Source: Isochrysis galbana (lineage: Eukaryota > Haptophyta > Isochrysidales > Isochrysidaceae). From it: a DNA stretch of 64,000 bases. Both the position numbers and the translations under genes were made by a program. Every line of letters begins with the position of its first letter. The first letter of the stretch is position 1. Location of the stretch: NCBI GenBank assembly GCA_018136815.1, contig CM030932.1, forward strand, positions 3,398,614-3,462,613, given 5' to 3'. Shown here piece after piece: positions 1 to 10,498 of the stretch. The notes beneath the pieces were generated by a model. The model was given only the letters and a program-made list of their open reading frames with translations. It was not told where the DNA came from and made no database searches.

Positions 1-69
1 GGCCGGATGTGGCGAGCTCCTCGAGCACCTTCGTCAGCTGCGGCGTGATGGGCTTGGTCCGCGTGAAAG
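1..69 (-). CDS. possible internal exon of a gene running off the left edge
   Basis: On the minus strand a TGCAG acceptor at 70-74 is followed by an open frame to the edge of the window, reading FTRTKPITPQLTKVLEELAT and onward. The residue mix is protein-like, unlike the low-complexity sequence to its right. No start or donor is visible and I do not recognise the family. This could be chance; the exon reading is an inference. Confidence 0.3.
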
Positions 70-884
70 CTGCATGACCAAGAGGGGGAGAAGGGGGCTG
101 CGCAGTGGGTATCGTGCCGCTTGGTCCCCTCCTCTCCGTAGCCCACCACTTCCTTCTACCGGCCGCACGCCCGGAGGCAGAGGTGCATCGCCTCTCCATC
201 CCTACTCCCCGAGCCTCTCCCCCCATCCCTCTTCACCCCCTGCCCCCTCCTCCTGCCCTTTGCCCGCGTGCACTCCTTCCGTCCCTTCCCCCCCTCTCCC
301 CGGAGAGAGGGAGAGCGGGTCGGGAGGGGAAGGAGTGTGTGCAGCGGGAGGGGCGCACCCTTAAGCTCCTCCTTTGCGGTCTTGTGATCCATCTGTGCGA
401 TACAGCGGGACAGGAATGCGGAGGGAGCAGAGAGAGCAAGGCGCGGGGGGGGGGAGGGGAGAGAGAGGGGGGGGAGGGCGAGGGAGGGAGAGACGAGGGA
501 GGAAAGAAGGTAGGGAGAGAGGGGGAAGGCAGGGAGGCTAGAAGGCAGGGAAGGGAGAGAGAGGGAGAGGGAGCAAGAGAGAGAGAGAGGGGGGGAGGGA
601 GGGAGAGGGGGGCTAGGCGGCGGAGCGGGGGGCGAGCGGCGCCGGCGCCTCAAACCGCGCGCCGCCCGCCCCCTCAAACCCAGAAGGCTCCCGCTCCCGC
701 GCACAACCCAGAACCCTCCCCTCCCCCAACCCCACCCCCTCACCCCCACCCCGCGGGGCTCCTCGGCCAAACCCAGAAGACAAAACCTTATCATATTCTT
801 ACCGCTCACGCGGCCGTGGACCCATTACTTTCACGCAGCAAACTTTCCATAACCCCACTAGCAACCTACTTTTTTACAAATGGG
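70..884. other. low-complexity C-rich and G/GA-rich DNA, no gene seen
   Basis: The stretch alternates C-rich runs (about 200-300 and 660-760) with purine-rich GGGGAGAG runs (about 430-610). Open frames here translate to Pro/Ser/Arg/Gly filler in every frame, so they are composition artefacts. Confidence 0.7.
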
Positions 885-1270
885 GGTCAATGGTCAATGG
901 TCAATGGGGGCCTCGCGCCCCCCTCTCTCCTCTCTCCATCGCGGACACCCTTCGGGGTGGGCCCGTACGCCCGTACAATCAACCACGGCACCCTAGCCTG
1001 TGCCCTCTGGAAGGGGCTGGGCAATCATCATTCTGGCCCAGGCCCCTAGTGGGCGCGGGCCACGATTCGCACTCCCACGCCCAGGCTGGGGCTGCCCTCG
1101 ACCCTCGAGATGACTCCCCCCCCATCCCTCGTCGCCAGGTAGACAGAACAGAGGCATCTGGCCTCTAAGCGGCTCCCTGGGCCAGCGAGGCAAGCGTGGG
1201 AGAGGCAGGGGGGGCCAGGGGCTAAGCCCCAGCCTCCACTGCCCCCTGAGCTGCCCTGGCTGGCCCTTGT
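885..1270 (+). repeat. dispersed repeat R1, copy 1
   Basis: This segment is found again, diverged and inverted, at about 60235-60595. Shared landmarks in order are a GGTCAATGG block, CCATCGCGGACACCC, GGGCCCGTAC, a GGGGCTGGGCAATCATCA block, TGGGCGCGGGCC and the CCCCAGCCTCCACTGCCCCC block. A short third copy of the last part lies at about 25240-25330. No coding capacity is evident. Confidence 0.75.
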
Positions 1271-1547
1271 CCCTTGTTGTATCCAGGCTTTTTAGCCTGG
1301 CGATAGTTCTACGAGCTCTACGGTTAGACTTGGTTTCACCAGTCTACTACGGTCAAGTTGCCTTGCTTGGCAGTTTGAGACGCCCAGCTTGCTTGCTTGT
1401 CGTTCCTGGCAATTTCGGTCCCGTGTCTCCCGATTGCCCTATTGTCAGGGTTCGTGTAGGAACTTTCCACAATTGGAAGCACACTTCACACTTGGGCAAG
1501 GTAGCAACTGGTGTTCCACATTGGGAAAGTGGTGTTCCACACCTCAC

Positions 1548-1621
1548 TGTTCCACAGCTGACAAGGGTGTTCCTATAAGTGTTCCACAGCTCACAAGGGT
1601 GTTCCTATAAGTGTTCCACAG
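1548..1621 (+). repeat. 32-bp tandem repeat, 2.3 units
   Basis: Two near-identical 32-bp units start at 1548 and 1580, each TGTTCCACAGCT(G/C)ACAAGG followed by GTGTTCCTATAAG. A partial third unit starts at 1612. Looser TGTTCCACA relatives stand just upstream (about 1511 and 1532), suggesting an older, longer array. No gene is seen between 1271 and 2143. From 1860 to 2040 the sequence is almost pure C/CG. Confidence 0.8.
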
Positions 1622-2143
1622 GTCGGACCAAAAGAAAGGGGACCCATGATGCACATATGTACTTACATCCCGGGCTCGAACCCTACTGCTGGCAGCCCAC
1701 GCCTGGACTGCTGCTATCTACGCCACGGCAGAGCTCGCCCTCCTCACCACCTCGTCACCTCGTAAATTACTTTTTAAAGATGACAAAAAAACCAACAACG
1801 TCGTCGTATGTCGTATGCAAGGCTTGCAATATTGTAGTTATGGCCCGCCCGCCCAACGCCCAACGGGGGACAAGCGGCCCCCCGCCCCCGCCCCCCGCCC
1901 CCCCCGCCCCCCGCCGCCCGCCCTCTCTGCTTGCGAAACGAACCCCGCCCCCTCTTCCTCTCTCTTCTATGTTCTCTTATGTAAAAAAGCCCCCGACGCG
2001 CCCCCCGCCCCCCCCCCCCCCCACCCACCCACCCCCCGCTATTGTAGCCAAATGACATGTGCAGTGTATCAAAAAGAACGAGGTCGAGATGTGAACGTTT
2101 TTTGTTTTTTGCCGCCTGTCTTTCCCCGCGCGTGCCCAGCCTC

Positions 2144-2509
2144 ATGAGCGACAGCGAGAGTGAGGACATTCCACTGGAGCCCGTGCGGAAGCAGCCCAGG
2201 CGAGCTCAACCTGCGCCTTCCTCAGTGCCCTTGGCACCCATATTCAAGGCGGGTCCTCCTCGTGCACCAGCTCCGACTCGTTCCGTGCCACTGCCACTGC
2301 CACTGCCGGCGCCCACGCGAGGCAAGAGAGGAGCAAGCGCAGGCTCCCAGCCACGCATCACGCAAGCCCTGAGCTGCCCCAGCTGCCCCTCAGTCATCTC
2401 CGAGCCAGAGTCTGAGACTCTTGCGGCTACACCTACACCTACAACGACGACGACGCCTACTTACTACTGGGTGGAACCTCTTGCCTCTCGACTATGCTTC
2501 AGAGGATGA
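2144..2509 (+). CDS. hypothetical acidic/proline-rich N-terminal ORF
   Basis: An open frame of 121 residues begins MSDSESEDIPLEPVRKQP, with an acidic head followed by a basic and Pro/Ala-rich stretch containing PLAPIFKAG. Just before the stop, another frame continues with an acidic run (SEDEDEAD, about 2500-2540) and Ser/Thr-rich sequence. A frameshift or missed splice is therefore possible. The start follows a pyrimidine-rich stretch and a CCCAG, so it could also be the first codons of an exon. Family unknown; it may be the remnant of a mobile-element protein. Confidence 0.3.
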   Translation: MSDSESEDIPLEPVRKQPRRAQPAPSSVPLAPIFKAGPPRAPAPTRSVPLPLPLPAPTRGKRGASAGSQPRITQALSCPSCPSVISEPESETLAATPTPTTTTTPTYYWVEPLASRLCFRG

Positions 2510-2918
2510 GGATGAGGCAGACACAGCCACCTCCACCTCGTTGTCTTCTTCCTCTACACAACTACACAAGCGCGACGGAAGAGCCGACTGCGAACGGCGG
2601 TTACATCGACCGAATATGTAGAAAGTAAGGAGGGAATCTACGTGCATAAAACGAAAGGAGCGAGAGGGTAGGTAGGCTTCACGCTGGGGGAAAAGTCCTC
2701 AGCGACAAACACCTACGACGAGAGCGAGCGAGAGCAAGCGCGGGGAACGACAGCAAGGAGGGACCAAAGAGAGAGCAAGGCCCAAGGTGCAAAGGAGCAA
2801 AACAGGGGTGAGACAGGCGATTCAAGGCGGTGACAGCGACTCGCAGCACCTTGAATCGCCTCGACCCTTGCGGTCAAGAAGTGAATCAACCAGATACTTG
2901 TCTGCTTGGACGGGATCT

Positions 2919-3119
2919 TCATCTGTGAGGGTATAGTACCGGACGTGGCGCCAGGTTCCAGACGGTGACCAACACCTCCCCCTCCGGGGTGGGGGTTTCG
3001 ACGCTGGTGGCGACCATTGGGGGAGAATCGAGGCCGTCACGGGGCGGTAGACGGTCGACGAGGATGGCGGAGTCGGGGTAGTTCTCGATGATCTCCAGCG
3101 GCAGGCGAACGGAGAACGT
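2919..3119 (-). pseudogene. Ty3/gypsy-type pol fragment (linker between protease and RT)
   Basis: The minus strand encodes 66 residues starting TFSVRLPLEIIENYPDSAIL and containing ILVDRLPPRDGL and VTVWNLAP before a stop. A related block (VRVPLALRDHS...MLVDRLPN) lies just downstream of a retropepsin-like remnant in this window, at about 48750-48890 on the minus strand. In Ty3/gypsy polyproteins this kind of sequence sits between protease and reverse transcriptase. The fragment is isolated and without partners, so it is a dead remnant. Confidence 0.55.
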
Positions 3120-3210
3120 ACCCCTCGATCGCCTCGCTCTCGCTCAGTCGTAACAAGCAATCTTACAACACCAACCAAATCTACTCACCCACTCACCCTC
3201 GCGATCCACT

Positions 3211-3399
3211 ATGTCCGCTCCGTCTTCGCGCTCGCCCTCGCCACTGCCCGCCATCCATCCTCCAACCATGGAAGATGGTCTGCCCGTCCCGCCCGCCAAT
3301 GGCCGAAATGCCGTGCCTTCCGCCGCCTACCTTCCGTCCCGTTCGGTCCCTCCTGTTCCATCCGTAACCTCCAATCCGTCATGTTGTACCCTTGATTGA
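3211..3399 (+). pseudogene. gag-leader-like ORF of a gypsy-type element
   Basis: A 62-residue ORF starts MSAPSSRSPSPLPAIHPPTM. It follows a sequence with CTCTCGCTCAGTCGTAACAA, which resembles the end of the LTRs at 17419 and 59081 (CTCTCGTAACACTC). Those LTRs are followed by similar Ser/Pro-rich ORFs starting MSLSPPSSPS. This is probably a third, more diverged LTR-end plus gag N-terminus. It stops after 62 codons and nothing gag-like follows. Confidence 0.4.
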
Positions 3400-3739
3400 G
3401 CGGCGTCGTCGAGCGCGCTATGGTTGTAGAAGATGTGGTGGTCTCTCGGCGGGGGTACCACGTTGGAAATTGTAGTCTTGTAAGAGAACTTGTTGGCTCG
3501 CATCCCTAGCCACATCCACCGGACGAGCCATGCGCCCCATCGCGGGGGAGGGGCTCCGTTGCCGAGGAGGCACGGTCCCTCAGCACTAGGATTAAACTAG
3601 GACAACAAGAAAACTCTGACACTTCTCCTCTTATGATCTCTTCTCCTCTTCAAGAGATCATAGGAGGAGAAGAGATGAGAGAAGAGAAGAAGAGATCATG
3701 ATCTCTTCTCCTCTTCTATGATCTCTTCTCTTCTCCTCT

Positions 3740-4500
<761 letters not shown>

Positions 4501-4723
4501 CCTTTTTTCTTCTCTCACTCGGCCCTCTCTAGGCTTCCCCCCCTCCGGCCTCTCCACTGCCAGCCACTTCTTTACATACACAGGGCGTTTTTCTCTCTAC
4601 ACAGCCCCAAACGCCGTCGTGAAGAAGACACCACCCCGCCGTGAGGAGTTGGCCAGCGGACGACCCCCCCCTCCCCTCCCCAACCCTCCCCCATCGACCG
4701 CGGGCCCCTCTCCCACAGCCCAG

Positions 4724-5764
4724 ATGTTCAAACCGGAGGAGTACGAAGCCCTCTTCCCCCACCCTCTCCCACTCTACGACTACCACCCCCTCTCCTCAGC
4801 CCAGCGTGGGCTCGTGATTGGGATGGGCGGCGGCTGTGATATCTTTGCAGCCTACGCGATCGCCCAGCAGTGGAGCCAGGCCTGTGAGCGGGCGGGAGAG
4901 CATCCACAGATCCTCTACTCGTCGGTCTGTGGAGAGAAGCACATCAGCAGGACGAGGGACGAGCTCCCGCAGTTCAAGATTGAAGAGCTTCAAGAGAATG
5001 CGTCAGTGTACACCACGGGGCCGGTGCAGAGGCCGCTCGAGCACGGAGAAGAGGGGTACGGCACGATCAAGCTTGAGCTCTCGGTGCCGCGCGGGCCTGG
5101 TGGATCACCCTTGGTGTTCGCCCTTCCCAAGTTCACAGCGGACAGTCAGAGTGAGGTGAAAGTGCAGCAGGAGAAGGCTGCAGAAGTGATCGCTCGAGCA
5201 CTAGAGGCAGCCAGCCCTGTCGATTACATTCTCGCTGTCGATGCTGGAGGCGACTCCATCACTGGAGGCACCGATTGGAGTGGATTCATGGAACTAGGAC
5301 GAGACCGGCTCATTCTTAACGCCTTGAAAGCGAAGGCCGTGTCCTTTGATCATCTCGTGCTTGGACCCGCTTGTGATGGCGAATCTAGTGAAGACGAGAT
5401 GCGCGAGTCGCTGCAGATACTCCACGATCGCGGCCATCTGAAGGGCTGCATGGATGTCGCCCCGATCGCCGATTGCATGCAGCAGTACACTTTGGGCCTC
5501 ATGCCCACCCGGACACCCAACATTCTCTGGCGTGGGTGCGAGCGCAGAAGACTATTGAAGGATGCATCGCAACTTCCCGACTGGGCAAAAGAGGAGGCAT
5601 TGCTCGTTGTGAGGCATGAGAACTCGCGGCGAGTGCCGTGGACGTGGCTAACGATTGTCGTGGTGATCAAAGGTGCAGCCGCCAATGACATATTCTTTGC
5701 CTCAAAGAAAGGCAAGGATGAATTGAGCCAAATCGTGGGCTCATCGGAGCCGATCCAGCAGTAG
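4724..5764 (+). CDS. DUF1152 family protein, copy 1
   Basis: The product is 346 aa, starting MFKPEEYEALFPHPLPLYDY. I chose ATG 4724 because the second copy in this window (35964, minus) aligns with it residue for residue over the first 20 positions without a gap; the frame is open further upstream but proline-rich. Conserved blocks are GLVIGMGGGCDIF near residue 35 (a glycine-rich, nucleotide-binding-like loop), GTIKLELSVPRGPGGSPLVF, VDAGGDSITGG, and GPACDGESSEDEM. Glycines and aspartates in these blocks match copy 2, so the fold is intact. DUF1152 proteins are of unknown function. The sequence suggests a soluble protein with no signal or membrane segment. No intron is needed. A CT-rich tract precedes the start. 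Confidence 0.85.
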   Translation: MFKPEEYEALFPHPLPLYDYHPLSSAQRGLVIGMGGGCDIFAAYAIAQQWSQACERAGEHPQILYSSVCGEKHISRTRDELPQFKIEELQENASVYTTGPVQRPLEHGEEGYGTIKLELSVPRGPGGSPLVFALPKFTADSQSEVKVQQEKAAEVIARALEAASPVDYILAVDAGGDSITGGTDWSGFMELGRDRLILNALKAKAVSFDHLVLGPACDGESSEDEMRESLQILHDRGHLKGCMDVAPIADCMQQYTLGLMPTRTPNILWRGCERRRLLKDASQLPDWAKEEALLVVRHENSRRVPWTWLTIVVVIKGAAANDIFFASKKGKDELSQIVGSSEPIQQ

Positions 5765-7115
5765 TGCCCCAACTGCAACCAACCTCACCCAGAATGATCG
5801 TACGCCCCACTCGCTTCATCCTCGAGTGCTCACCGTGCGGAAGTCACCGCTCTGGTATGAGTTATCACCATCTGATGTGGCGGGGCAGGCCATTCTCATT
5901 TTGAGCGGGAAGAGAAGGGTTCATGAATAGAAATGTGTGCTAACGTTGTTGCTAGGCCCGGAGACGTATACAGTGGAAGTAGCGCAAGAGCTGCAAAAGA
6001 GACTGAGATCACGGCCATGGCGAATTGCTGCTGAACATGTGGAGCTATGCCGCGTAGTAGTGAGACGTACGGGGCCTCAGCGGCATGAATTTGCAACCAA
6101 ATACAGCACGTTGATGGTCACGGGTCAAAACTCAAAACTCTGCTCTCAGGGCGGTCTAACATTGATTTATAACTCTTAACACATGGGGGGGGGAGCATCA
6201 TTTTTGACCGTTTTCCAAAGCCCAAGAAAAATCTCCTGGGGGGGCTCACCTGCCGCCACGAACAATGGCGCTTGGGAAAAGTGTGGGTTTTACCCCCCCC
6301 CCCCCTGCATGCACGCGTTGGCGTTGGGGAGGCGGCTTGCTTTCATTTGTCATTTGCATTTGGCATTTGCATTTGCATTTGGTCCCCCTTATGTCGCATC
6401 CAGAGTATTTAATATACTCTAGGCGGATGTGCTACTCAACGGCCGGAAGGGAGAAGGGAGGGGGCTTCACCAGGATGTCGAACACCGTGCACACTAGGAT
6501 TGACCGGATATATACTCCGGGCACTAGGAGTCGCGGTCACTATAAGTATAAATAAGGGGGGGGGGTGAGCTACTCTCGGGAGTTTTTTTTTCGCGTTTCA
6601 AGTGAATCTCAGAACTACGGTGGCGGCCGCCCCGGTCGGAGGGCTGCCGAGGCTGCCGATCACCTCGGATTCCACATCAGCAAGCCTCATGCCACGCTCA
6701 GGTGTGCGCCGCGCTCCCACACCCCCTAGGAGTCCTGCGGCCGTTCCTCCTTGCACCTGGCGGGCCCACACGCCTCTGGGGGGTTGGTTCGCGCATGCGC
6801 GCTCGCACCCCGCGGGGGGGGGGGGGGCAGCCCGTGCTCCACAGCGCGAATTTTGTAGATACTGGAATTGGCATTGGCGATGGACATGGAGGTTTTGTGC
6901 AAAACCACCTATCAGTTGGAGCCCCCGCGCCTACCCTTTTATCCCGCCGGCTCCCGCCCAAATATGTACCGGCGCCCGGGCCCGTGCCACCCAAATATGT
7001 AGTAAATATGTCGACATATCAGTTTGCCAGAATCGTACCCAAATATGTAGCGTACGATGTACGTACGATATTCACATATTATGGCCTACCCCTAACTGGA
7101 CCCCCCATACACCAG
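5765..7115. other. intergenic DNA with short repeats
   Basis: No convincing coding region is seen. It contains the small fold-back repeat at 6153-6209, a CCAGAGTATTTAATATACTC palindrome at about 6400 (a close relative is at about 18372), and a cluster of AAATATGT motifs at 6960-7080. It also has homopolymer C and G runs at about 6290 and 6820. Confidence 0.6.
6153..6209 (+). repeat. GGTC(A/T)AACA fold-back mini-repeat, copy 1
   Basis: Starts GGTCTAACA and ends TTTTTGACC, so the ends are inverted complements, with about 57 bp in all. Related copies are at 19654-19717, 24752-24805 and 41031-41084. The interior keeps a TAACT core and a GGG...CATTTTT segment. This is the most diverged copy. Confidence 0.55.
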
Positions 7116-7243
7116 CCCCTAGGTCCTGGGTAGCGCACGAGGGGACGAGCCGCAAGGCAGGTGGAGGGGGGGTAAGGGAAGCGGGCGTGGCTGCATGGAT
7201 AATGTGCAGGGTCGCGCGCGCGGCGAGACTATTAAGAAGTTTT
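7116..7243 (+). repeat. dispersed SINE-like repeat R5, copy 1
   Basis: Begins CCCCTAGGTCCTGGGTAG and ends in a strongly conserved GCAGGGTCGCGCGCGCGGCG followed by AGACTATTAAGAAGTTTT. Relatives are at 10051-10148 (+), 30495-30615 (+), and a 3' part at about 14240-14286. No ORF is conserved between copies. A short interspersed element or a conserved 3' tail of a larger element are both possible. Confidence 0.6.
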
Positions 7244-7758
7244 GTATCGTTTCAACGAGCTAGCGTTGCAGGTTGCAGGTGCGCAGGCAGACAATCAATG
7301 CATCTCGGGCGGCGGGACAGATGATCACTAAGGAATCCGGTGTGTGTTGAATACTCATATTCTTACTCCATCTCAAAATATACTTCTATCACTCCCGCGG
7401 CGGGCGCCGCGGTTCTTGGTTCTTTACCGGTAGAGCCCCCGAGCGTATGCAATGGAGGATGGAGGGGCGAGGGGGGAGGGGGCAATAGGACCGTTTTCAA
7501 ACGAATGTTTTCGTGCTGGCGACAAGTGGGCCCCCTGAGAGTTTTGTTATGGGCTTTGAGGAATGGTCAAAAATACCCCCCCCCCCCCGCCATGTAAGTT
7601 GTTCTGAAGCCATGTTTGACCGCCCACTAGCTGGTAGCTAGGCCCCAGCTGATAGCTAGCCATAGCCAAAGATAGCCACTCCTCAGCATTCATTTCTAGG
7701 TAGCAACGGCAACATATCTCGCTTCTTGCCCCGCGCTCACGATCCCATCAGCACCTAC

Positions 7759-9799
7759 TCAAGATTCATTCTCCAATAATAGCGCGGCAATTAGCCATCG
7801 GCACGGTAGCCAAAATTTGAACTGTTGCAGCTTCTTGACCATCATCCGCCCAGGCAACATCCCTACAACATGGCCGAGTTGGAGGCTCGACGCTACATTG
7901 GCTCCATAATCTTTGGCCCTCTCTGCAGCCGCGCGAAAATCCATGCGATGTGGAAAGTAGTGAGAGCGCTTGCTCTCTTTCTTGCTCAGCTCCTCGAGAA
8001 TCGTCGCGTATCGGCTTACATCAGATCGGCACGCCGGCTTTGGTGCAGCCGAAACCCATGCTTGCACTTCATTTTTCTTTTTCGCATCTTCCATCTTAAC
8101 TTTCTCATGTTCTCGCGCGGCTTCCAACTTGCTCCTCGCAATGCGATTGGCATCAGCAATGCGACACCTCATCTCCCTATGCAGAAGCATCCGCACAATC
8201 TCCACGTGACCGGCTTCCGTGGCTAGAAGCAGCGCATTCGTGCCAGCCCACCAAGACCCACCGTCCAATGCCGCACCGGCTTTGAGTAGCAGCCGAACGG
8301 TTGCCTCATGCCCGTTTTTGCACGCAGCCATCAGTGGCGTGTATCCGCAACCATCCTGTTGATTGGCATCGGCTCCACGCCCGTCGAGAAGCACTTTGAG
8401 CGCCGCCTGGTTGCCCGAACTCGCTGCAATGTAAAGGGCCGACTTGCCTCGTTTATTCGAAATCGAGGTATCTGCGGAGCGCTGGAGAAGGAATAGGATG
8501 ATCTCCGAATGGTTGTTGAGAACCGCCAACATGAGCGGCGTGAACCCATCTTCGTTTTGGTGATTGAGCAGCCGAGGATGCCCTGCGCTTATTCCCATCT
8601 CGTGATCGAGCAAAGCAGAAGCCACTTCCAAGTGGCCATATTGGCACGCGCGATGGAGAGAGGTGCGAGCGAGCCCCCTGGCGGTTTCCGCCTGTACATC
8701 GCAGCCGTGGGAGAGGAGCAGCTTAGCGACTCTGGAGTGGCCGAAGCGGCATGCTAGCATAAGCGGCGTCTCGGCCTTGTGATTTTGCGCGTTGATGTCG
8801 AGCTTGGCGTCGTGCAAATCGAGCAGGTATTCCACGACACTGCAATGCCCATACATGGCAGCGACGTGGAGGAGGTTTTTCCCGGCTTGGGCCACGCCGT
8901 CTTCGACTGCAATCAGGCGTCCGTCGACTCGAGCCCCCTTCTCAACCAGCAGCTTCACCACCTTCCGTCGTCCCGCTTTGGTCGCGACAAAAATCGCAGT
9001 GCTCTGGTCGCGATCGATCTTCAGCTCGAGGTGATGGCTTGTCGCATTCTTATTGAGCAGCTGATCAATGATCTCGAGCGAGGAATCCTCGCATGCCATA
9101 GTCAGAGCCGAACATCCACGAGACGTTTGCGCCAGTACGTCAACCCCCGCATCCAGTGCTGCTGTCACGCCGTCGTCGTCACTCTCCCGGCAAGCGAGCA
9201 TGAGTTGTGTTAACAGTTTGTTGTTGCGGCTACCAAGGGTCGGAGCCTCGTACCAAAGCCCACGGCTCTTTTTGACGGTAAGGTTCATGTCCGCGACCAT
9301 TTTAATATGATCCTTATAGTCAAGATCCGAATCGGTTGGGTTGAGCTTGCGCATCACCTCGATGTGCCCATGCCTGTTGGCAAGATCAAATGCGTTCGAT
9401 CCAGCAATATTCCTCACACTTTTCCAAGCACCCGCTTTCAGAAGCACGTCGCAGACACTCGCGTGCCCGTACCTTGNNNNNNNNNNNNNNNNNNNNNNNN
9501 NNNNNNNNNNNNNNNNNNNNNNNNNNNNNNNNNNNNNNNNNNNNNNNNNNNNNNNNNNNNNNNNNNNNNNNNNNNNATGTTCGACAGTGCGCCGAAGCCG
9601 CAGGGCCGACAAATTGGGCTTCTGGCTTCTGGGGCGGCACCTTTTGAAATTGGGCATGGTGCCGTCCTCCGTCCTCGAGCCCATCCAGCTTGCCGGTGCC
9701 ACGATCGTCGGCATGCACCGTGTCGCCAGTGTAAGCACGCTGTTCGGCGTGCCGTCCAACATCCGCGCCCGAATATGTCCACTTGAAGAGTGTGGGCAT
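7759..9799 (-). CDS. ankyrin-repeat protein, interrupted by an assembly gap
   Basis: From the gap (9476) down to the stop at 7759 a single frame encodes about ten ankyrin repeats, e.g. YGHASVCDVLLKAGA, RFGHSRVAKLLLSHGCDV, EDGFTPLMLAVLNNHSEIIL and GYTPLMAACKNGHEATVRLL. Repeats of about 33 residues are spaced regularly. A charged helical tail follows (KLEAAREHEKVKMEDAKKK) and then the C-terminus. Ankyrin repeats bind other proteins; nothing points to a particular partner. The N-terminus is uncertain. Beyond the gap the most protein-like frame starts MPTLFKWTYSGADVGRHAEQ at 9799, but it is not the frame that runs through the gap. The 100 Ns must hide the true distance or a splice. Confidence 0.8.
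9477..9576. other. assembly gap (100 N)
   Basis: A run of exactly 100 N, the usual placeholder for a gap of unknown size. It lies within the ankyrin gene. Confidence 1.
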
Positions 9800-9944
9800 C
9801 GTAGCGGGCGGCGGGGGAACAGGCTTGGGCTCGGGCGCTAGAGAGGGAGGGGGGCGGGCGATAGCAATAGCACGGACTACTACTACTACTATTGTATGGT
9901 GACGACATATCTTAGCGATACTCTAATTATAATTACACTAGCCC

Positions 9945-10052
9945 CTTTTTTAACACCGGATCTCCGTTTTAACACCTGTTTGTGTTAACACCCTGATCAT
10001 CAAGGATGTGTTAACACCTTACACCTTCCTCAAGTGGTCTAGTGTTAAAACC
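9945..10052. repeat. cluster of TTAACACC palindromes
   Basis: Several TTAACACC/GTGTTAA(A)ACC motifs occur within about 100 bp, two of them as the palindrome GTGTTAACAC. The ends are ACTAGCCCC...TTTAACACC and GGTCTAGTGTTAAAACC. Repeat R5 copy 2 begins right at its end. It may be a small fold-back insertion. Confidence 0.45.
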
Positions 10053-10148
10053 TAGTCCCTGGGTGGAGGGGGGGGCGAGGGAAACTGGCGTGGCTGCATG
10101 GAGGAGGTGCAGGGTCGCGCGCGCGGCGAGACTATTAAGAAGTTTTTT
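10051..10148 (+). repeat. dispersed SINE-like repeat R5, copy 2
   Basis: Matches copy 1 from TGGCGTGGCTGCATGGA through the GCGCGCGCGGCGAGACTATT block to a T-rich end. Its middle is shorter than copy 1. Confidence 0.6.
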
Positions 10149-10498
10149 CTTTAGAACACTTTTGGGTAAACGTTGCTCGATGAGAAGCTCTAGCCTCTAG
10201 GAGTATTGTAGGAGTACAAGTGATGATCTCAAACATGAAAACATGAGAACATAAAAAACAGGTTAATGGAATGATAATATGACAGTAGTATTACTTATGT
10301 GAGAGAGAAGGGGGGGGGGGGGGGGGGAGGGGGGAGGGGGGGGGGGGGGGAGAGAGAGAGAGAAAGCGAGAATTGGTGGAAGACATATGAGAAAAGAGGG
10401 AATTCAGTGTGAGAGAGAGTGGGGTGTCAGCATCTCGCGGCTCAGTTCGCTCGTTCGTTGGTGTGGCTGGCAGCGTCTCGCCATCAGTGCCGTCGGTG

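Noticed and set aside
1640-1745. tRNA-like segment on the minus strand (GGGTTCGAGCCC with an upstream TGGCGTAGATAG)
   Set aside because: Box-like sequences are present, but the anticodon loop would be 6 nt and the acceptor and T stems do not pair. I found no credible cloverleaf.
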